DNA of 64,000 nucleotides from an uncultured Maribacter sp. (GTDB taxonomy: Bacteria; Bacteroidota; Bacteroidia; Flavobacteriales; Flavobacteriaceae): contig CANMKG010000011.1 in NCBI GenBank assembly GCA_947498505.1, forward strand, positions 37,618 through 101,617, in the 5' to 3' direction. The notes under the pieces are model-generated. The model was given only the letters and a program-made list of their open reading frames with translations, was not told the origin of the DNA and ran no database searches. Below, piece by piece: positions 16,296 to 24,420 of this stretch; within the stretch, counting starts at the first letter, position 1; the number at the start of each line of letters is the position of its first letter. The translations under genes were made by a program, and so were the position numbers.

Positions 16296-16644
16296 CGGGA
16301 ATTTCCTTTAAATCATAATACACTTTTAGTCCCAATTTCTTAGCAATTTCTACATCTTGGTCAGCCCCTTTAGAAGCTCCTTCGATTCTTAAAACCGCAT
16401 CGCATTTAGTTAACAACCTATGAGCAGTAGGGTATTGGATTTCGTTAAAAATATCATCCCCAACTTCTTTGGAACCTGCAAGCTCTATAAGCGGGTTGGC
16501 AACCCATTCTCCAATCATTGGAATATGCCCTTTACGAAATATGGGAAGTGCAACAGATTCCAACCTGTCCATATTTATTTTAATACGTTTGGGGTCATTA
16601 TTCGTTCCACTTCTATAAGGTCCAGCAATTAAGATTAACATCAT
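16285..16644 (-). CDS. DUF4406 / nucleoside 2-deoxyribosyltransferase-like protein
   Basis: A 119-residue protein with a Rossmann-like start, [19 protein letters not shown], and a late [39 protein letters not shown]. This is the DUF4406 pattern, related to nucleoside 2-deoxyribosyltransferases. Starts at 16644 or 16641 (MM) are equivalent. It overlaps NudK by 11 bases, suggesting joint action on nucleotides or nucleotide sugars. An inverted repeat GTTCTTT/AAAGAAC (16645-16666) lies directly before the start and could hide or control it. Confidence 0.8.
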   Translation of the reverse strand: MMLILIAGPYRSGTNNDPKRIKINMDRLESVALPIFRKGHIPMIGEWVANPLIELAGSKEVGDDIFNEIQYPTAHRLLTKCDAVLRIEGASKGADQDVEIAKKLGLKVYYDLKEIPDAK

Positions 16645-16677
16645 GTTCTTTTTTTTTATAAAGAACGTAAATTACTA

Positions 16678-16696
16678 TATCTTAAAAATTAAGATA
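16678..16696 (-). terminator. Weak hairpin after the Crp-like gene
   Basis: TATCTTA (16678-16684) and TAAGATA (16690-16696) form a seven-pair AT-rich stem 13 bases beyond the end of the Crp-like gene, with TA-rich sequence after it on the minus strand. It may end that transcript, but the stem is weak. Confidence 0.35.
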
Positions 16697-16709
16697 GTTT
16701 AAGACCACC

Positions 16710-17279
16710 TTATTTATTTTTTAATGCGCTTAAAAATTCGGGAGTTACACCAAGATAAGATGCAATTTGTTTTTGAGTTACCTTCTCAGAAATTTCAGGG
16801 TATTTCTCAACAAACTGCCAATATCTTTCTTCCGTTTTATATGATATATTGTAAAGTGCTCGCTGTTGTTCCCTAATATAGGCGTTTTGAAAAAGTATTC
16901 TAAAAAAGCGTTCAAACTTTGGTAATTTTTGATAAACCTCTTCAAGTAAATGAAAATCTAATTCAATTATCTTACTATTCTCAAGTGCTTCAATGGATAA
17001 CAAGGCCGGTTTTTTGTTTACGAAGCAATTCATATCAGTAATCCACCAATCCTTAACCGCAAACATTAGGGTGGACTCTTTCCCTTCATCATCAATATTA
17101 AAAGCTCTTAAACTACCATACTCTACAAAATATATTTTTTTGCAGGTTTGCCCCTGTTTCAAAACAAACTCTTTTTTTAAAACATTTTTTACTTTCAGTA
17201 AAGTCAGCAAATGTTCTTTATCCAGTTCGGTTAACGAAATGTGCTTTTGAATATTCTTAAAAATTTGGTAATCGCTCAC
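16710..17279 (-). CDS. Crp/Fnr family transcriptional regulator
   Basis: A 189-residue regulator. Residues 15-120 form a cyclic-nucleotide-binding-like barrel (LLTLLKVKNVLKKEFVLKQGQTCKKIYFVEYGSLRAF in sections, DEGKESTLMFAVKDWWITD). The C-terminal wing helix is TQKQIASYLGVTPEFLSALKNK. The phosphate-binding RxS motif of true CRP is not seen, so cAMP binding is doubtful. This short type is very common in Bacteroidota. It lies 22 bases after the MocR gene on the same strand and may be co-transcribed with it. Confidence 0.9.
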   Translation of the reverse strand: MSDYQIFKNIQKHISLTELDKEHLLTLLKVKNVLKKEFVLKQGQTCKKIYFVEYGSLRAFNIDDEGKESTLMFAVKDWWITDMNCFVNKKPALLSIEALENSKIIELDFHLLEEVYQKLPKFERFFRILFQNAYIREQQRALYNISYKTEERYWQFVEKYPEISEKVTQKQIASYLGVTPEFLSALKNK

Positions 17280-17301
17280 AAACTAAAAATAATGTTATTT
17301 A

Positions 17302-18801
17302 TTAATTATTAGTAAAGTTTTCTTCTGAAACAATTTTCATAGTAATTTTAAATCGTTTTATAAACTCATAAATCTCAGCTTCATTATATGTAGCAAAACC
17401 CATTCGAATAGCATTGTGTTTTTTATTAGCCAAATCATAGCGTTGCCATTCCGATATAACAAACTTATTACGCAACCCAACTTCGGTAACCCTTTGCCAA
17501 GAATATTTATCATGGAGCTTTACCCATATAGCCATACCTCCTTTTGGAATATCAAAAGAAACATAATCGCTTAATTCTTTCTTTAAAAGGCTACAGAATA
17601 AATCACGTCTAACTTTATAAATCTTTATTGTTTTTTTCACATGGCGGTCTAGACTGCCATCTTTAATAAATCTAGCAAACGCCATTTCTAATAATGCATC
17701 TCCTTGTCGATCCACAAATCTTCGGTACTTTGCACATTCATCAACAAATGCTTTAGCTGCAATTAAATAACCTATTCTGTAAACAGGTGCTACTGTTTTA
17801 CAAACAGATCCTACGTAAATTACATTTCCATTTTTATCATGACTTGCTAAGGGTAATATAGGTGCATGATTGTAATGAAAATCATAATCATAATCGTCCT
17901 CAACAATAGCAAACTTATACTTTTCTGCTAAGTTTAAAAGCGCTAATCTGCGTTCAGCCGATAGTGTAACCGTAGTAGGATGATGATGGTGAGATGTAAC
18001 GTAAACGGCCTTAATAGCATATTTTTCACATAAGCTTTCAATATCTTGTGTAACCAATCCGTTTTCGTCTACTTTAACCCTTAAAAGTTTAGCATTTGCC
18101 ATCTCAAAAGTGGTATCCGCGGAACTGTAATTAGTTTCTCCAATAATAACATATTCATTTTCCGAAATTAATAATTGAGCCGCCAAAAAAATTCCCATTT
18201 GACTACCACGAGTAATTATAATATTTTCAGAAGTAATCATTAACCCTCTGGTTTGGTTCAGATAAGTTGCTAAAGTTTCTCTTAAAAAGCTATTTCCGTA
18301 AGTTGTACCATATCCAATATGATTAATTGCTGTTTTTTTTGCAACTACATTTCTATACGTAATTGCTAAATCGTGTATTGGTGCAAGCCTTTCGTCTGAC
18401 ACACCATCATTTACATAAATATAATCGTCTAAAACCTCCTCTGGAAATCTTCTATTTAAATTGGGGCTAATTTTAAAAGAAAACCCCGCAGTTTGCCTGT
18501 CTATTACATCACTAGTTTCTTTTAATTTTTGTTGTCGTAATACCGGTATATTTTTGTGTACAAAAGTTCCTTTTTGCGGAAGACTCTCCACCCAGCCCTG
18601 CAACATTAATTCTTCATAACAAGCAACAACCGTTTTACGATGTAACCCAACTAAATCCGCTAACGTTCTACTTCCGGGAAGTTTGGTGGAAGGTGCTAAT
18701 CGACCCGTTTTTATTAAATTAATAAACTGATTGGTTAATTGAATGTAAACTGGTTGTTTACTTTCTTTATTAATCTGGATTATAGTTTTATACGGAATCA
18801 T
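17302..18801 (-). CDS. MocR-type (GntR-aminotransferase) regulator, PdxR-like
   Basis: A 499-residue fusion. Residues 11-82 are a GntR winged helix (PVYIQLTNQFINLIKTGRLA, LPGSRTLADLVGLHRKTVVA). Residues about 125-485 are a fold-type I aminotransferase domain with the PLP lysine at K335 (VGSVCKTVAPVYRIGYL) and the DDYDYDF aspartates near 302. MocR proteins use PLP or a PLP adduct as the effector. It is divergent from a PNPOx-like gene with 81 bases between the starts, the standard layout for a regulator and its target. CTGGAC direct repeats between them are candidate operators. Confidence 0.92.
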   Translation of the reverse strand: MIPYKTIIQINKESKQPVYIQLTNQFINLIKTGRLAPSTKLPGSRTLADLVGLHRKTVVACYEELMLQGWVESLPQKGTFVHKNIPVLRQQKLKETSDVIDRQTAGFSFKISPNLNRRFPEEVLDDYIYVNDGVSDERLAPIHDLAITYRNVVAKKTAINHIGYGTTYGNSFLRETLATYLNQTRGLMITSENIIITRGSQMGIFLAAQLLISENEYVIIGETNYSSADTTFEMANAKLLRVKVDENGLVTQDIESLCEKYAIKAVYVTSHHHHPTTVTLSAERRLALLNLAEKYKFAIVEDDYDYDFHYNHAPILPLASHDKNGNVIYVGSVCKTVAPVYRIGYLIAAKAFVDECAKYRRFVDRQGDALLEMAFARFIKDGSLDRHVKKTIKIYKVRRDLFCSLLKKELSDYVSFDIPKGGMAIWVKLHDKYSWQRVTEVGLRNKFVISEWQRYDLANKKHNAIRMGFATYNEAEIYEFIKRFKITMKIVSEENFTNN

Positions 18802-18803
18802 AA

Positions 18804-18864
18804 CTGGACTACTATTAAATTACTTTCTGGACGAAAACGACCATCCACAAATCTATTAATTTTG
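18804..18864. promoter_or_regulatory. Divergent control region, MocR / PNPOx-like gene
   Basis: Two direct repeats CTGGAC (18804-18809 and 18827-18832) begin 23 bases apart, about two helical turns, on one face of the DNA; MocR regulators characteristically bind spaced direct repeats (family knowledge). A -7 box, TAATTTTG (18857-18864), serves the plus-strand gene at 18883. Binding is inference. Confidence 0.5.
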
Positions 18865-18882
18865 ACTTAAATTCCTTTAATT

Positions 18883-19545
18883 ATGAAAAATTATAACGTA
18901 ACTGAATTAAACAAAGTAAAGCGAGGAGCTAATAGATCAACGTATGATGTAGATAAAATAAATGATATCTTGGATGCAGGGTTCATTGGGTACGTAAGTT
19001 ATGTTTATAACAACAAAGCAATTACCATACCTATGGCATATGGTAGAATAGGCGATAAAATTTATTTGCACGGCTCCAGAAAAAACAGAATGTTATTGTC
19101 TTTACTTGAGCACAAGGAGGCTAGTATTACTGTAATGCACTTAGATGGTTTGGTTTTGGCTCGTTCTGGGTTTCATCATTCAGTAAATTATCGTAGTGCT
19201 ACCCTATTTGGAAACCTAAGTGAAGTAAGCGAACCCGTAAAAAAAGAACAAGTACTAAAATGCGTAGTGGACCAAATGATTCCTGACCGCTGGGATTCTT
19301 TACGTCCTATGACAGAAAAAGAATTTAATGCCACATTAGTTGTAGAAATGACTATTGAAACTGCTTCTGCAAAAATTAGAGATGTTGGCGTAAATGACGA
19401 AAAAAGTGATTTACCGTTACCTATATGGGCGGGAGTTGTTCCTATAAAACAAATTGCAGAATCTCCTATTAGTGATGAATTATTATCAAAAGATGTAGAA
19501 GTTCCACAACATGTTTTAAACTATTACGAACAACATAAGCAATAA
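18883..19545 (+). CDS. Pyridoxamine 5'-phosphate oxidase-family flavin-binding protein
   Basis: A 220-residue split-barrel flavoprotein. Residues 20-160 carry the pattern INDILDAGFIGYVSYVYNNK, ITIPMAYGRIGDKIYLHGSRKNRML and LARSGFHHSVNYRSATLFG. This branch (often called flavin-nucleotide-binding or NimA-like) usually binds FMN or F420-like cofactors and need not be a real PNPOx. The divergent MocR gene, whose effector is PLP-related, makes a vitamin B6 link plausible. Soluble, no partner gene downstream within 70 bases. Confidence 0.88.
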   Translation: MKNYNVTELNKVKRGANRSTYDVDKINDILDAGFIGYVSYVYNNKAITIPMAYGRIGDKIYLHGSRKNRMLLSLLEHKEASITVMHLDGLVLARSGFHHSVNYRSATLFGNLSEVSEPVKKEQVLKCVVDQMIPDRWDSLRPMTEKEFNATLVVEMTIETASAKIRDVGVNDEKSDLPLPIWAGVVPIKQIAESPISDELLSKDVEVPQHVLNYYEQHKQ

Positions 19546-19601
19546 TAAATAGCGCAAGTTCTGGGTTTTATTTAAAAAAAATGGAATTTACTTTTATTCC
19601 C

Positions 19602-19609
19602 TAATTTTG
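19602..19609 (+). promoter_or_regulatory. Flavobacterial -7 box, near-leaderless start
   Basis: TAATTTTG at 19602-19609 matches TAnnTTTG and ends only six bases before ATG 19616. With the usual start point about 5-7 bases after the box, the mRNA would be almost or fully leaderless. Confidence 0.55.
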
Positions 19610-19615
19610 ATTTAA

Positions 19616-20473
19616 ATGAATCCGCAAGAACAAATCAACTATAATCGCATTGAAAAAGCAATTGCATATATTCAAGAGAACTTTACCAAACAACCAGACC
19701 TTGAAGAAATTGCGGAAAAAGTACATTTAAGTCCGTTTCACTTTCAACGTTTGTTTACCGACTGGGCGGGTGTAAGTCCTAAAAAATTCTTGCAATACAT
19801 TAGCGTACAACATGCAAAAAAAATATTAGACGATAGTAAAACCACACTTTTTAACACTGCATACCAAACAGGACTATCTGGTACCGGAAGATTACATGAT
19901 TTATTTGTAAAAATTGAAGGAATGACACCGGGTGAATACAAAAACAAAGGAAAAAACTTAACCATAAACTATAGCTATCAAAATAGTTTGTTTGGTGAAA
20001 TTTTAATTGCTTCAACCGCAAAAGGTATTTGTTACATGGGGTTTTCTAATGAAAAAGCATCCAGTTTTAGAGAGCTTAAAAGTCGTTTTCCTGCTGTAAC
20101 TTTTTTCCAACAAACCGATGAAATTCAACTCAATGCATTACAAATGCAATCGCATAATTGGAACAAAGTAAGTTGTATAAAGTTGCATTTAAAAAGTACC
20201 GATTTTCAGCTCAAAGTTTGGGAAGCGCTTTTAAAAATTCCTTTTGGCAATTTGGCCACTTACGCAGATATTGCTCAAAAAATTGGAAACCCCAAAGCCT
20301 CAAGAGCAGTAGGAACGGCTATTGGGAAAAACCCTATAGCTTTTTTAATTCCTTGTCATAGAGTTATACAATCTACCGGAATGTTAGGTGGTTACATGTG
20401 GGGCAACACCAAAAAAACAGCTATTATTGGATGGGAAGCAGCAAAAACTGAAACCTCAACCAAAATTAGATAA
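19616..20473 (+). CDS. AraC - O6-methylguanine-DNA methyltransferase fusion (Ada-like)
   Basis: A 285-residue bifunctional protein. Residues 8-105 are an AraC helix-turn-helix (IEKAIAYIQENFTKQPDLEE, HLSPFHFQRLFTDWAGVSPKKF). Residues 115-275 are the alkyl-DNA repair domain with the active site PCHRV, C247, which takes the alkyl group irreversibly. It lacks the N-terminal zinc-cysteine domain by which E. coli Ada senses phosphotriester damage. Activation must therefore differ, or depend on alkylation of C247. It stands alone behind a near-leaderless promoter. Confidence 0.93.
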   Translation: MNPQEQINYNRIEKAIAYIQENFTKQPDLEEIAEKVHLSPFHFQRLFTDWAGVSPKKFLQYISVQHAKKILDDSKTTLFNTAYQTGLSGTGRLHDLFVKIEGMTPGEYKNKGKNLTINYSYQNSLFGEILIASTAKGICYMGFSNEKASSFRELKSRFPAVTFFQQTDEIQLNALQMQSHNWNKVSCIKLHLKSTDFQLKVWEALLKIPFGNLATYADIAQKIGNPKASRAVGTAIGKNPIAFLIPCHRVIQSTGMLGGYMWGNTKKTAIIGWEAAKTETSTKIR

Positions 20474-20567
20474 CCCCATAAAACATTATTTTAATAGGCA
20501 GCAAGTATCGGGTTTTTATTCATTGATGTACAAGGTAGTTTTGATTTATAATCTTAAATAAATTAAA

Positions 20568-21296
20568 ATGCAAACCTTAAAAAACAAAGTTATTCTTGTT
20601 ACTGGAGCAAATAGAGGTATTGGAAAATCATTGGTTAAATCTGCACTAAAAAAAGGGGCTAGTAAAATTTACGCTACCGCTAGGGACAGTAATAAACTTC
20701 CAAACTTTAATGATGATAGAGTTATTCCTTTAACTCTGGATATTACCAATGAAAGTCAGATAAATCAAGTCGTAAAAAATGCCTCAGACGTTGAAGTACT
20801 GATAAATAATGCTGGAGTGTTAAGCTCAGGAAATATTCTAGAAGGAAAAGAAAGTAACTTGGAATATGATATGAGAGTTAACTATTACGGAACCATTGCC
20901 GTAATGAAGGCTTTTGCCCCTGTGCTAGAAAAAAACACTCCTGCAAAAATCATTAACATCGCTTCAATAGTTGCCTATTCACCACTTCCATTAATAGCTG
21001 GATATTCTGCATCAAAAGCAGCTCTTTTTTCAGCCTCATTATCTGTTAGAATAGAATTGGCTAAAAAAAACGTTATGGTTCATACAGTAAATCCAGGTGC
21101 CATTGATACTGATATGAACATAGGAAGCGATTGGGACATGCCTTCTCCAGATAGCACTGCAGAGAAAATTCTTGATAAAGTAGAAATGGGAGAATTAGAC
21201 ATTGTTCCTGATGATATGGGCTTAAACATGTATGACGCTTGGAAAGAAGACCCTACTAAACTTGCAGATATATATCATGACATGTATCACAATTAA
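20568..21296 (+). CDS. Short-chain dehydrogenase/reductase (SDR)
   Basis: A 242-residue classical SDR. The cofactor motif is TGANRGIG (residues 12-19), followed by the NNAG motif (80-83) and the catalytic set S133, Y146 and K150 (YSASK). Residue R41 region (YATARD) suggests NADP(H) preference. Substrate is not evident from sequence or neighbours. It is monocistronic: a clear terminator hairpin follows at 21308. Confidence 0.93.
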   Translation: MQTLKNKVILVTGANRGIGKSLVKSALKKGASKIYATARDSNKLPNFNDDRVIPLTLDITNESQINQVVKNASDVEVLINNAGVLSSGNILEGKESNLEYDMRVNYYGTIAVMKAFAPVLEKNTPAKIINIASIVAYSPLPLIAGYSASKAALFSASLSVRIELAKKNVMVHTVNPGAIDTDMNIGSDWDMPSPDSTAEKILDKVEMGELDIVPDDMGLNMYDAWKEDPTKLADIYHDMYHN

Positions 21297-21307
21297 ACAT
21301 TAGATTA

Positions 21308-21343
21308 TTGCAACCCATAACTTTCAAAAAGCGTGGGTTGTAA
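21308..21343 (+). terminator. Rho-independent terminator after SDR gene
   Basis: Arms TTGCAACCCA (21308-21317) and TGGGTTGTAA (21334-21343) form a ten-pair stem with one G-U pair and a 16-base loop, followed by TTTCTTT. It closes the SDR transcript before the sigma factor gene. Confidence 0.75.
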
Positions 21344-21394
21344 TTTCTTTATATTATTATTCTTAAATTCATTTCAGAGTATTGAATTTATGTA

Positions 21395-22663
21395 ATGAAT
21401 AATTCTAATAAAGAAAAAAACAGCAAAGCACTTACAGAGCATTTCTTCCGCAATGAATACGGAAAAATGGTATCTGTTATTACTAGATATATTGGAACCG
21501 AAAATGTAGAAACTGCAGAAGATATTGTTCAAGAAACGTTACTCAAAGCAGTTGATTTCTGGGAACAAAATGAGGTGCCTAAAAATCCACAAGCATGGTT
21601 GTATACTACTGCAAAAAATCTTACGTATAACGTTCTAAAAAAGAAAAAACATCAACTAGCTTATCGCAATCTTAAAAAAGGAGAACAAAATTTAGATACT
21701 TTTGAAACTCAGTTAACCTCAGATGAAATCGTTTTTGACAATCAATTAAAAATGATGTTTGTTTGCTGTCACCCTTCTATTTCAGAAAACTCACAAATAG
21801 CATTAATTCTGAAAATCTTATGTGGTTTTAGTATTTCTGAAATTGCAAATGCGTTTTTCTCTTCAAACGAAACTATCAACAAACGACTAGTAAGAGGGCG
21901 CAAACAACTACGAAAAAACAATGTAAGCTTTACAATTCCGCCTAACCTCAACCAATCACTTGATAGTATTCTTAAAACCATATACCTACTTTTTAATGAA
22001 GGCTATTTCCCTTCAAAAAAACACGAACTTATTAGATATGATTTGTGTTTGGAAGCTATTCGTTTGGTAAAAATATTAATCAACAGCAGCCAGATTCAAG
22101 ATAAATCAGGTTGCTACGCGTTACTTGCCCTAATGTATTTAAATGCCTCTAGGTTTGAAGCGCGAATGAATTCAGACAATGCTATTATTGAAATGGAAAA
22201 ACAAGATAGAAAAAAATGGAATCAAGAATTGATTCAATTGGGTATTCAAAACTTACGTTTGGCCACTCAAAAAGGAGAACCTTCTACTTTTCTTATTCTT
22301 GCAACCATTTCTGCCAATCATTGTATTTCTCCAAGTTTCAAAGAAACCAATTGGAAAGAAATTCTTTCTTTATATGATAAATTAGTGGTGTTGGAAAACT
22401 CTCCAATTACTAGATTAAATAGAAGTGTTCCGCTAGCAATTGTAAAAGGAAATACCATAGCTATTAACGAACTAATAGCATTGGAAGCAAATTCAGATAT
22501 TGGAAATCACCATTTATTCCATACCACTCTTGCAGAATTTTACAAGAGAGAAAACAACGTAAGCAAAGCTGTTACACAACTTAACAAGGCAATTTTACTC
22601 GCTACGAATAAAAGAGATATTGATTTAATTAAAAAAAAATTACAAACGGTTGTCCCTAATTAA
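21395..22663 (+). CDS. ECF42-type RNA polymerase sigma factor with C-terminal DUF6596/TPR region
   Basis: A 422-residue sigma factor. Region sigma-2 covers about residues 10-80 (HFFRNEYGKMVSVITRYIG, ETAEDIVQETLLKAVDFWE), and sigma-4 about 115-165 (CGFSISEIANAFFSSNETIN). The extension (190-420) contains LLFNEGYFPSKK and helical repeats of the TPR-like tail typical of group ECF42. Such factors have no anti-sigma partner; the tail itself controls activity. The DGPF/YciI gene 50 bases downstream is the conserved partner of this group, which confirms the call. Confidence 0.92.
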   Translation: MNNSNKEKNSKALTEHFFRNEYGKMVSVITRYIGTENVETAEDIVQETLLKAVDFWEQNEVPKNPQAWLYTTAKNLTYNVLKKKKHQLAYRNLKKGEQNLDTFETQLTSDEIVFDNQLKMMFVCCHPSISENSQIALILKILCGFSISEIANAFFSSNETINKRLVRGRKQLRKNNVSFTIPPNLNQSLDSILKTIYLLFNEGYFPSKKHELIRYDLCLEAIRLVKILINSSQIQDKSGCYALLALMYLNASRFEARMNSDNAIIEMEKQDRKKWNQELIQLGIQNLRLATQKGEPSTFLILATISANHCISPSFKETNWKEILSLYDKLVVLENSPITRLNRSVPLAIVKGNTIAINELIALEANSDIGNHHLFHTTLAEFYKRENNVSKAVTQLNKAILLATNKRDIDLIKKKLQTVVPN

Positions 22664-22713
22664 AAAACTAGATTGTTATAACTGTATAATCTATTAATTG
22701 TAAAAATACAATC

Positions 22714-23070
22714 ATGAAAGAATTTATGTTATTTATTAGAAGTGAAGAAAAGCCTAAAGCAAACCTATCACCAGAGCAACTACAACAACACATTGAAAAA
22801 GTTGGTAGTTTTATTAAAAATTTAGCAGACCAAGGGCGAATGAAATCTGCTCAACCTCTAGAAATGGAAGGGCGTATGTTATCCTATAAAGATGGGAAGG
22901 TTATTGATGGCCCTTATAATGAGACCAAAGAAATTATCTCTGGATATTATCATTTGTTAGCCAAAGACTTAGATGAAGCAATTGCTATTACAAAAGAGGA
23001 TCCAAGATTTGAAGAAGGCATTTGGAGAATTGAGGTTAGACCTATAAAAAAGGTAGAAGGTATTAACTAA
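22714..23070 (+). CDS. YciI/DGPF-family protein
   Basis: A 118-residue soluble protein of the YciI-like alpha-beta barrel. It carries the signature DGPY (VIDGPYNETKEIISGYYHL) for which the DGPF family is named, and KEFMLFIRSEEKP at the start. Genes of this family are the usual targets of ECF42 sigma factors, and this one directly follows such a sigma gene. Catalytic role is unknown. Confidence 0.92.
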   Translation: MKEFMLFIRSEEKPKANLSPEQLQQHIEKVGSFIKNLADQGRMKSAQPLEMEGRMLSYKDGKVIDGPYNETKEIISGYYHLLAKDLDEAIAITKEDPRFEEGIWRIEVRPIKKVEGIN

Positions 23071-23089
23071 TAACTTTAGTAAGCACCAT

Positions 23090-23161
23090 ACAAACGAGAA
23101 TATTATTAGAGTAGAACTCTATTGTAATCTATAGGATAGGCTTTAGTTATTTCTCGTTTGT
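23090..23161 (+). other. Long hairpin between YciI and molybdate operon
   Basis: Perfect 11-base arms ACAAACGAGAA (23090-23100) and TTCTCGTTTGT (23151-23161) enclose a 50-base loop that contains a smaller hairpin (AGAGTAGAACTCT). It could be a terminator for the YciI gene or a structured leader element for the mod genes that start 98 bases later. It does not resemble the known Moco RNA in any way I can show. Confidence 0.45.
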
Positions 23162-23259
23162 TAACCAGTTTAGATAAAGTGACTCAACAAATATTTAAGT
23201 GCTATTTGGGTAATCCTAAAACATAAGCTTAATTTTACCTATCCAAAAACCAACTTCGT

Positions 23260-24012
23260 TTGAAAAAAATAGGTGTCCTTTTCATATTAACCTCTGTTAT
23301 GTTATTAGGTTGCAACAAAACCTCAGAAGATACCTTAAATATTGCAGTTGCTGCAAACATGCAGTACGCCTTAAAAGCAATTGCCAAAGAATTTACTCAA
23401 ATAAAAGGAATTAAATGCAACGTAATTGTTGGTTCTTCGGGTAAGCTTACCGCTCAAATAAAGGAAGGTGCTCCGTATGATATTTTTGTTTCCGCTGACT
23501 TAAAATACCCAAACGATTTATACAACAATAGCCTAACAACTGGCAAGCCGCAAGTATATGCATATGGCACTTTGGTAATATGGACAATGTTAAGTGACAT
23601 TTCACCCTCTTATAATATACTTTCCGATAAAGCAATAAGACACGTAGCCATACCTAATCCTAAATTAGCTCCATATGGTGCTGCAGCTCTAGAGTCACTA
23701 CAAAAACAACAACTTTACGAAGGTTTAAAAGAAAAGCTGGTATTTGGAGAAAACGTTGCTCAAACTAGTCAATTTATTACCACTAAATCTGCTGAAATTG
23801 GTTTTACTTCAAAGTCAATAGTTTTATCCTCTGCAATGAAAGGAAAAGGAAATTGGATTGATGTTGATAAAACTTTATATTCACCAATAGCCCAAGGTGC
23901 TGTTATTCTAAAACAGCATAATGTTGACCATAGAGCTGAACAATTTTATGATTTTTTATATTCAATTGAGGCAAAAAAAACGCTTAAAGACTTTGGTTAT
24001 TTAGTAGATTAA
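23260..24012 (+). CDS. modA: Molybdate ABC transporter substrate-binding lipoprotein ModA
   Basis: A 250-residue lipoprotein starting at TTG, with lipobox LLGC (C18). The mature part is a type II periplasmic-binding protein with the ModA pattern: NIAVAANMQYALKAIAKEF, GSSGKLTAQIKEGAPYDIFV and late GFTSKSIV and SPIAQGAVIL. It captures molybdate or tungstate oxyanions outside the inner membrane. It heads a four-gene operon (modA - TOBE protein - modB - modC) with gaps of 9 bases or overlaps of 4. Confidence 0.93.
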   Translation: MKKIGVLFILTSVMLLGCNKTSEDTLNIAVAANMQYALKAIAKEFTQIKGIKCNVIVGSSGKLTAQIKEGAPYDIFVSADLKYPNDLYNNSLTTGKPQVYAYGTLVIWTMLSDISPSYNILSDKAIRHVAIPNPKLAPYGAAALESLQKQQLYEGLKEKLVFGENVAQTSQFITTKSAEIGFTSKSIVLSSAMKGKGNWIDVDKTLYSPIAQGAVILKQHNVDHRAEQFYDFLYSIEAKKTLKDFGYLVD

Positions 24013-24021
24013 AATGGTGTT

Positions 24022-24420
24022 ATGAATGTTTTAAATGGAAAAATAGCAGCAATAGAGACCAACGGTAGTTTATCAATTATCGAAATACAAATTGGTTCTA
24101 TTTTTTTTAAAACAATACTAATCGAAACCCCCAATTCTGTATCCTACTTAAAAGAAGAAAACGAAGTCAAAGTTATTTTTAAAGAAACCGAAGTAGTAAT
24201 AGGAAAAGGGACTGAACATGTGGTAAGTCTACAAAACAAAATTACGGGAACAATTAATGATATAGAAAAAGGAGCACTTTTAAGTAAACTACGTATTAAA
24301 ACTAGTGTTGGTATAATAACTTCTATAATCACCACTAGCTCCGTTCTAAAGTTAGATTTAAATGTGAATGAAACGGTAACCGCTATGATTAAAACTAACG
24401 AAATAATGTTATCGCAATGA
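24022..24420 (+). CDS. Molybdopterin/molybdate-binding TOBE (Mop) protein
   Basis: A 132-residue protein made of two Mop/TOBE units, about residues 1-66 and 68-130; the second is the clearest (NKITGTINDIEKGALLSKLR, ending VTAMIKTNEIML). Such molbindins bind and store molybdate in the cytoplasm. It lies inside the mod operon and its stop overlaps the modB start (ATGA). ModC also carries a C-terminal TOBE-like tail, so this protein adds separate storage or regulatory capacity. Confidence 0.87.
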   Translation: MNVLNGKIAAIETNGSLSIIEIQIGSIFFKTILIETPNSVSYLKEENEVKVIFKETEVVIGKGTEHVVSLQNKITGTINDIEKGALLSKLRIKTSVGIITSIITTSSVLKLDLNVNETVTAMIKTNEIMLSQ

